Shown one piece after another: positions 58,168 through 64,000 of a DNA stretch of 64,000 nucleotides; the stretch's first letter is position 1, and every line of letters begins with the position of its first letter. The notes below the pieces were generated by a model. The model was not told the DNA's origin. It saw only the letters and a list, made by a program, of their open reading frames with translations, and did no database searches. A program made the translations under genes and the position numbers. The stretch comes from Lonicera japonica (taxonomy: Eukaryota > Streptophyta > Magnoliopsida > Dipsacales > Caprifoliaceae). Where the stretch lies: the NCBI GenBank assembly GCA_021464415.1, contig CM038467.1:11487411-11551410 (forward strand), written 5' to 3'.

Positions 58168-59395
58168 TATAATCATGCACCTACCTACACAATTTCAAAT
58201 TCACCCTTAGCAGTGTTACAACCCCTAAATTCACCCTTCTCCACATTTTAGCATTATAAGTTTGTTCGAAAAGAATTCTTTATAACCTTTCACAACAACA
58301 TTAATTTTACAGAAAGTTGTTAAAAGACGTAAATAATTGTAGTACATTAAGATGTAATATTGTTACGTAAAAGTTAAATATATATGCATTTATCAGCACT
58401 TGCGCTAAAGCGCTCTCATACAGCTTATTCTTAAATCTATTTCTCTCCCAACATTTAGCTATCCGCTCCACTAGGCAAACTAATCGCATAAAATAATATT
58501 CTCTTAACCCCCCGGGGGGGCTTTGTGAAATAATCATGCTTGAAATTTAAATCGATTGCATAACATTTAACTGGTTTTTTGTGTGCATGAAAGAATGTGA
58601 AACATATAAATTGATTATTTAAAGCAAAAAATAATTAAAAATACTAATTGAGTGCCAATGGCAAGATTTAGAATTATATTATATTAATTATATAGTACAA
58701 GCTGCTTCTTTTTTAAAATAAGCTTATAGCGGTAAATAAAACTGTAACACGATTCTAGCATTAATAAAGAATCTTTTAATTTTATACAATAGTAAATAAC
58801 TTTTTACTGCACTTGACTATTATATTCAAGTAATTAAAAACTATGAGTTCGGGATATGTTATTGCATATGGATGTGCTTAAATGATAAAAAATCTTAAAA
58901 TTTATCTACTTTCAGCGTCAAGTTTAGTGCATGTCATCTTACTTTATACACTCTAATGAAATGTTTAGTATTTTAGAATGTAATTTCACTCGCTCTCATA
59001 TGAGGACCTTATGGTGTTTGTCAGCACATACGTAATTGAATTAAAGAATCTTGAATTGTTTGTCTCTTCTAGTAAAGAACTATGTTTTCGAATTAGTCTG
59101 TATAGTACGTTTTCTTAAGCATGTTTGCTGTTAAAAACATCAAATAAGAAGGTTTAATTGGCTAATGATTGACGCGGATCCTTAAAGTTGGTAACATCTT
59201 TATTTATAAGCTCATTAAATTTTTCTAAATTTTAATATTTATGTTTTGGTAATGTCATTTTGTTTGGTTTGTTATTGTTCATCCGGAATATTGTAAAATT
59301 AATACAACTTGTTTGAAAAAGTTTTTTGTAAAATAACTAATGAATAATATTTTTGTAAATTAAGGGTTTATATTTGACAAAACTCTAAAACGAGT
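58168..59395. other. AT-rich spacer
   Basis: No gene. A CCCCCCGGGGGGG palindrome lies near 58508. Confidence 0.5.
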
Positions 59396-59767
59396 GCAAG
59401 GTTAACTTTGCAATAGATTTTTAAATTATATTTTTTTATGGAATCATGCAAAATTAACTTTGCATTACATATTTTTTAGCACATTATTATAAATATGTGT
59501 TTAATTGACCGTGCTTTAGAATAATTTTAACAAATTACATATTCAAAACCTATTTACCAATAAAATGCAAATAATAATTTTTTCGGAACTATGCAAAGTT
59601 AAGTTTGTACTCCTTATTTTCTAAAATATTACTATATATTTGTGTTTATTTGACATTGTTTTAAATTTTTATGAATGAAACATAAGAATATACTTGTTAA
59701 AAAATATAAACACATCATGTAAAACAAATTTGCATTAAGTTTTTTTGATTGCAAAGTTAAGTTTGCA
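59396..59767. repeat. Four dispersed copies of a GCAAAGTTAACTTTGC palindrome
   Basis: Copies at 59396, 59448, 59593 and 59751. The consensus is a perfect 16-bp palindrome; each copy has one to three changes. The sequence between copies is AT-rich and only loosely repeated. Confidence 0.7.
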
Positions 59768-62693
59768 CTTGGTCAAAGCCATTATTTTAAAACACAATTG
59801 ATAAAAAAAACTCTTATTTCAAAATAATAATGATATCTAAGCCCTTATTTCTAAAAAATTGAAATCTTAATTTACATCCTTATAGAAAAAATACTAAGCT
59901 CTTAATTTAAAACATATGGAAGTACACTAACTTGTGCATTGCATGTCGATTCATTTGATTAATTTGATGCGTAGAATATAATGCTACAAATCCCTTATCT
60001 ACTATTATATAATGGCAAAAGGCTTGAAGAGATTTTTAAATTTTCAATTTTGCCCTTGCAGACTTTTATTTCACAAAAAAATATTTACACTATAATATAA
60101 GCAACATTATTTGAACTCTTGCTAGTAGCAAAGGTTATAAGACTCTTAATTGTTGTGCTACATATAATTTTTTTAATTTTTTTTATTAAATTACCTGCAT
60201 TCGGAAAACACATGCATATACAAATTTTAATATATAAATATTTTACCCACCATCCGAATACGGAATACCTATCACATACATAGCTAAAAATAGTTATAAA
60301 ATGAAAATAAGTGGAGGGAGAATGAGAGGATGTCTCACACGTGAACATCCAGATGAACCCTTAATAATAATTCTTCCGTTACTTGTGTATCATAAGTTTG
60401 TTTTCTAGGAATCATGTTGAATTAATATTAACATCAAACATAGGCCACGTAATTGATTAATAACTTGATACTAAAACAGCTTTTCGAGACAGAAGTGCTT
60501 TTGTTGCGTGTCACCATTCAATCACGTATCCTTTTCATTTTTTTCTCTTCTTCTGTTTATAAAAACCTATTTATAAAGGGTATTTTTAGTGCATGTAAAA
60601 GTAATTATGCTTTTGATAAAGTATAATATTATTTTAAGTAGTTATACTACATATTTTTATTATTATATATTATTTTGACAGTAACTATAACTATTTAAGT
60701 AATAGTATCACATTTCATAAATAGAAAAAAAAAATACACATGTATTAAATAGAGCACAAATTGTTATAAAGTGTTTTTTTTTTTCACTTATAGCATATTT
60801 AACATGTATTTTAAAGATACGAGTTAATATGCGCCTTCTAATTTTGTGGATTAAATTATTACTACTTCAAATCAAGAGTTCCACTTAAATTTCGGATATC
60901 TTCAAAAATAGAAATTCATTTTCAACTTAATAATAGTAAAAAGTATAACTTATTTTCTTTTGGTTTATTTGATAGTGAGATTGGAATTGTGGTGGAAAAT
61001 ATTTAAATTCTACTTATCTTTTATTATAGTTAGAATGGAATTGTGGTGGAAAACTTTTTTTTTTTTTGGATAGGTTAATAAAATAAGTTTCTACTTTATG
61101 CATCATCCACTTGTGCCATGGAATTAAAATTGCCTAGAAAATTAGGTAATTAAACACCAACAAGAAAGGAAAAACTGCCTGCCAAATATTTTTAAATAAA
61201 CAAATTATATGAAACTTTTAATCAGTTAAAAAAAAAAAAAAAAATCCATGGTTACGGAACCGAAATGATGGGGAGTGTTAGATTGTGGAGGAATATAAAG
61301 GAATGAGCTGAGGTTGACTCCTCAACAATGGAGGGTTGTAGTGCAGGTGGGGATGGGTCCCATTGGTTCCCGATCGGGTAAACAAATTTAATGAAGGCTG
61401 CCTCAAGTTTTAGAAGCACTTCCCGTGTGGTTTCACATGCCCTCATTTCTTTGTCTCTCATGGCATGCTCTCAAAAAGCAAAAAAAAGTGGTATGAAAGC
61501 AAGCCCCATTTGCATGTACAGTTATTTCCATTTTAGCTTTACCTTTCTCTTTAGCTTTAGCTTTAGCTTGTTTTAAACAAAAGTAAAATTATATCCCACC
61601 CATCATTTATATATATATATATATATATATATATGCTCGTCTTAACTTAATTCCTTCCGTATATAATTAACTAGCTAGACAAAATCTGACGTCATTAATT
61701 GCTTCACATTTAAATCAGTACGTTCAAATTATTTATATATGAATACTTTCTTTTGTCACCTAGCTTATACTATCTAAATAATGAAAATTGGATAATTGTA
61801 TTTAATATTAATTATTGTATATACACAAGTAATAGTAGCTAGATTCGCAAAAATGAATAATCACGTGCTTTTTTTGTATTTTCCAAGGATTATTTTTTTA
61901 AAAAAATTATTATTACGGTCAAGATTTTTTGGTTTCATTTCCAAGGATACAGCTATGAGCACAATAAAATAATACTTTACTAATCCGTTGTAATTTTTAT
62001 TGATTTTTTTCATATATTTTAGACACTTTTTATGTATAAATCTAACTATAGGTCAATTTTGAAGTGTTAAAGAGTATTGAATAAGAGCGAGAGTATCTAC
62101 TATCTTTTTTAATTGCTCTAAAATTGTAGTGAGATTCAGATAATTTAGACCAGATTGTATGATGAAATGAAACTTCAACATAACACGTTCTCTAAAGAAT
62201 TTAAAAGTTAAGACAGAAGGCATCAAACTCCTATTTCACCGCTATATTTTCTAACAAGTCTTTTTCAATAACTGTTTTGACAACTAAAATATTACTAATC
62301 CTAATTATATACCATTGATTTGCCGACAAACCTACCAAGTGGATGTAAAAAGGAGATTATGAAAATTAAACATGGTGGTTACCACAACCATTAGCTACCT
62401 AACCAATGAAAATGAAATCTTTATATCAATATGTCAACCACCACCGCAAAAATAAGTAAAGGGGAAAATATACCTTTGTATCGACAAGTTGCACACGTAT
62501 CAGATAGCAGAGTAAATAAGTTTTTTTTAAAATAAAAAAATTAAAGAAAGTTTAAGTTTCTCTCTTAATTCTACATATAAAAAAAAATAAACCCTCACAT
62601 CCTATGAGTCGAACTCTTGAAGAATCTCTTTCCTCTAGCAAAGTAAATAAGTTTGAAATAAAGAGGTTTTTTTTTTCAAAAACAACCCTTTAA

Positions 62694-62728
<35 letters not shown>

Positions 62729-64000
62729 CCGATATCAAAATAAAGTTTATCTTGAATATCGGTTTCTTATATTAATATTTATTAAAAAGGAAAAATAAAA
62801 GTTAAAAGAGAACATTTTTATTTAAGGCCGAGTGAGCATAAGAGAATAGAAAGCAAAAATACGCCCTTAAAACCTTTAGGGCCCAAGTGGTACAAACATG
62901 TCCCTTCCATTAACAAATTTTTCTACTTGAATTGATGCATTGGACAAAGTTTTGCCGACAAAACCCTAAATTTTTCTTCAGATTAATCATACCAATTAAC
63001 TACTTTTGTCATCCATGAATATCAAGAAAGATTAGTAACTAATAAAATAAGGTAGATCATAACCATAAGTGCTTTCCCTACGTGCTATAATTCACTTGTG
63101 GGGTGACACGTGTGAGAGTACCTTCAGAAATCTTGATGCACGTGTGAGAGGAATTGTTGTCTTGTTTTCCCTTGTGAGAGAGAACGAGTTTGTTTACAAT
63201 TTTACATAGTAATGCCATTTTTAATATTGTTGTTTAGTTCAGTTTATGCGTATTTTAACTAATCTATTTTTAAATAAGATTTAATACATATAGAAGTTTA
63301 AAAACTCACGAGTGCTATTCACAAAAGTCAAGAGGAGCACTTTACTTATTATGTGGATAAACCCTTTTATTTTCATCCAAATAAATTACCATGGAAAAAA
63401 GTTGGTGGGGGTTGAATTCTAATACCTCGTGGATCGTTTAAATGAGCCAATCATAGATGTTTGTGCTATTAAAGAAGATTAATGTTTTTTTATACAAATG
63501 TTACGTGGATATACACAACGATTTTCCATAAGGGAAGAAGGGAAACAAAGTTTTCGTGACTTAAACACGAGCCAGAGTGCAGAAACACACCCTTTTTTCC
63601 ACTATACTAATACCTTGTGTTAAAGAAGGCTAATGTTTGTCTTTATAAAAATAAATAGATATATAATACAACTTGCATTCATGGCACACTATGCCTGTGT
63701 GCAAATTATTAGATAAAAATACTAAATCTTTGCATAGAATTAACGAATCATTACTCTCTTTTTTCGCTTTCGCCGCCCTTAATGCATTTTCTTTCCACTT
63801 TAGAAAAAAAAATTCTTTTAACAATGCACCTTTTAGATTTTTTTTATCCTGTACATGGGTGGATATATCCGCTCGCATTTTTTACAAAAGTTTCACAGTA
63901 TCTTCAAGTTTTTATCACACTTGCGGAATTTAACTTGAATATAGAAGTCTAGAATTGTGTATTTGCTTCGGGTTACTCGTTCTTTTATCTATCTTTTTAT
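59768..64000. other. AT-rich region without a supported gene
   Basis: I see no gene. Possible Helitron-like ends are at about 59929 (minus-strand TTAGT preceded by TGCAATGCA) and about 59998 (plus-strand A|TCTACTATTATATAATGG), both unpaired. TA repeats lie at about 61606-61635 and 62698-62726. A patch of more balanced composition at 61250-61470 carries a 69-codon minus-strand frame with no domain I know. Confidence 0.45.

Noticed and set aside
63630..63933. Overlapping frames on both strands at the right end
   Set aside because: No motif, no splice signals and AT-rich low-complexity translation.
1..64000. tRNA, rRNA, CRISPR or bacterial-type operon features
   Set aside because: Only SINE-type tRNA-like heads were seen. 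No complete tRNA cloverleaf, no rRNA and no regularly spaced repeat-spacer array were found; the DNA is plant nuclear in character.

Overview
The window looks like nuclear DNA from a eudicot plant. It is AT-rich and gene-poor. Its genes are spliced at GT/AG introns, the families present are plant ones (an LRR-XI receptor kinase, SPC25, a TIC32-like SDR), and the intergenic space is packed with typical angiosperm transposons. I cannot name the species. All homology calls are from recognition of protein motifs, since no search could be run.

Three genes look intact. (1) An RGI/RGFR-type LRR receptor kinase lies on the minus strand at 12384-15927 (2 exons, 1104 aa). (2) Kinetochore protein SPC25 lies on the plus strand at 43632-50103 (8 coding exons, 314 aa). 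(3) A short-chain dehydrogenase of the TIC32-like/retinol-dehydrogenase-like group lies on the minus strand at 50843-55825 (8 exons, 331 aa). SPC25 and the SDR are tail to tail, about 740 bp apart. I rebuilt the exons by hand from splice sites, reading-phase continuity and family sequence; the phases close without error in all three. Three gene fragments are also present: a SIN3 PAH-like piece (about 2.7 kb), a GDP-mannose 4,6-dehydratase N-terminal piece carried inside a Mutator-like element (about 18.2-18.5 kb), and an apparently processed cyclophilin (CYP18-2/PPIL1-like) pseudogene (about 24.3-24.6 kb).

Layout: 1-3.4 kb has no gene except the SIN3-like fragment. 3.4-7.4 kb is a 5'-truncated Ty1/copia element. 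7.4-12.4 kb holds a foldback MITE, a Helitron-like terminus and two hAT-like elements, one carrying a nested Stowaway MITE. 12.4-15.9 kb is the receptor kinase. 16.9-19.0 kb has a tandem duplication, a SINE and the Pack-MULE. 19.6-24.0 kb has MITE and SINE sequence and a Helitron of about 1.86 kb. 25.8-31.7 kb is a complete but dead copia element with two 697-bp LTRs. 33-42.9 kb is a mosaic of MULE-type MITEs, a probable solo LTR, a SINE, tandem and inverted duplications and another Helitron-type terminus. 43.6-55.8 kb is the gene pair, with SPC25 introns hosting a long-TIR MULE, a hAT-like element and a pogo-like element. 56.2-58.2 kb is a cluster of MITEs and hAT elements. 58.2-64 kb has no gene that I can support.

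The genes do not form a pathway: one is a membrane receptor, one a mitotic kinetochore subunit and one an oxidoreductase. The most informative content is the transposon biology. Several insertions show exact target-site duplications. One MITE has a filled and an empty copy of the same duplicated sequence side by side. One MULE has captured a host gene fragment, and another could form a very long hairpin inside an SPC25 intron.
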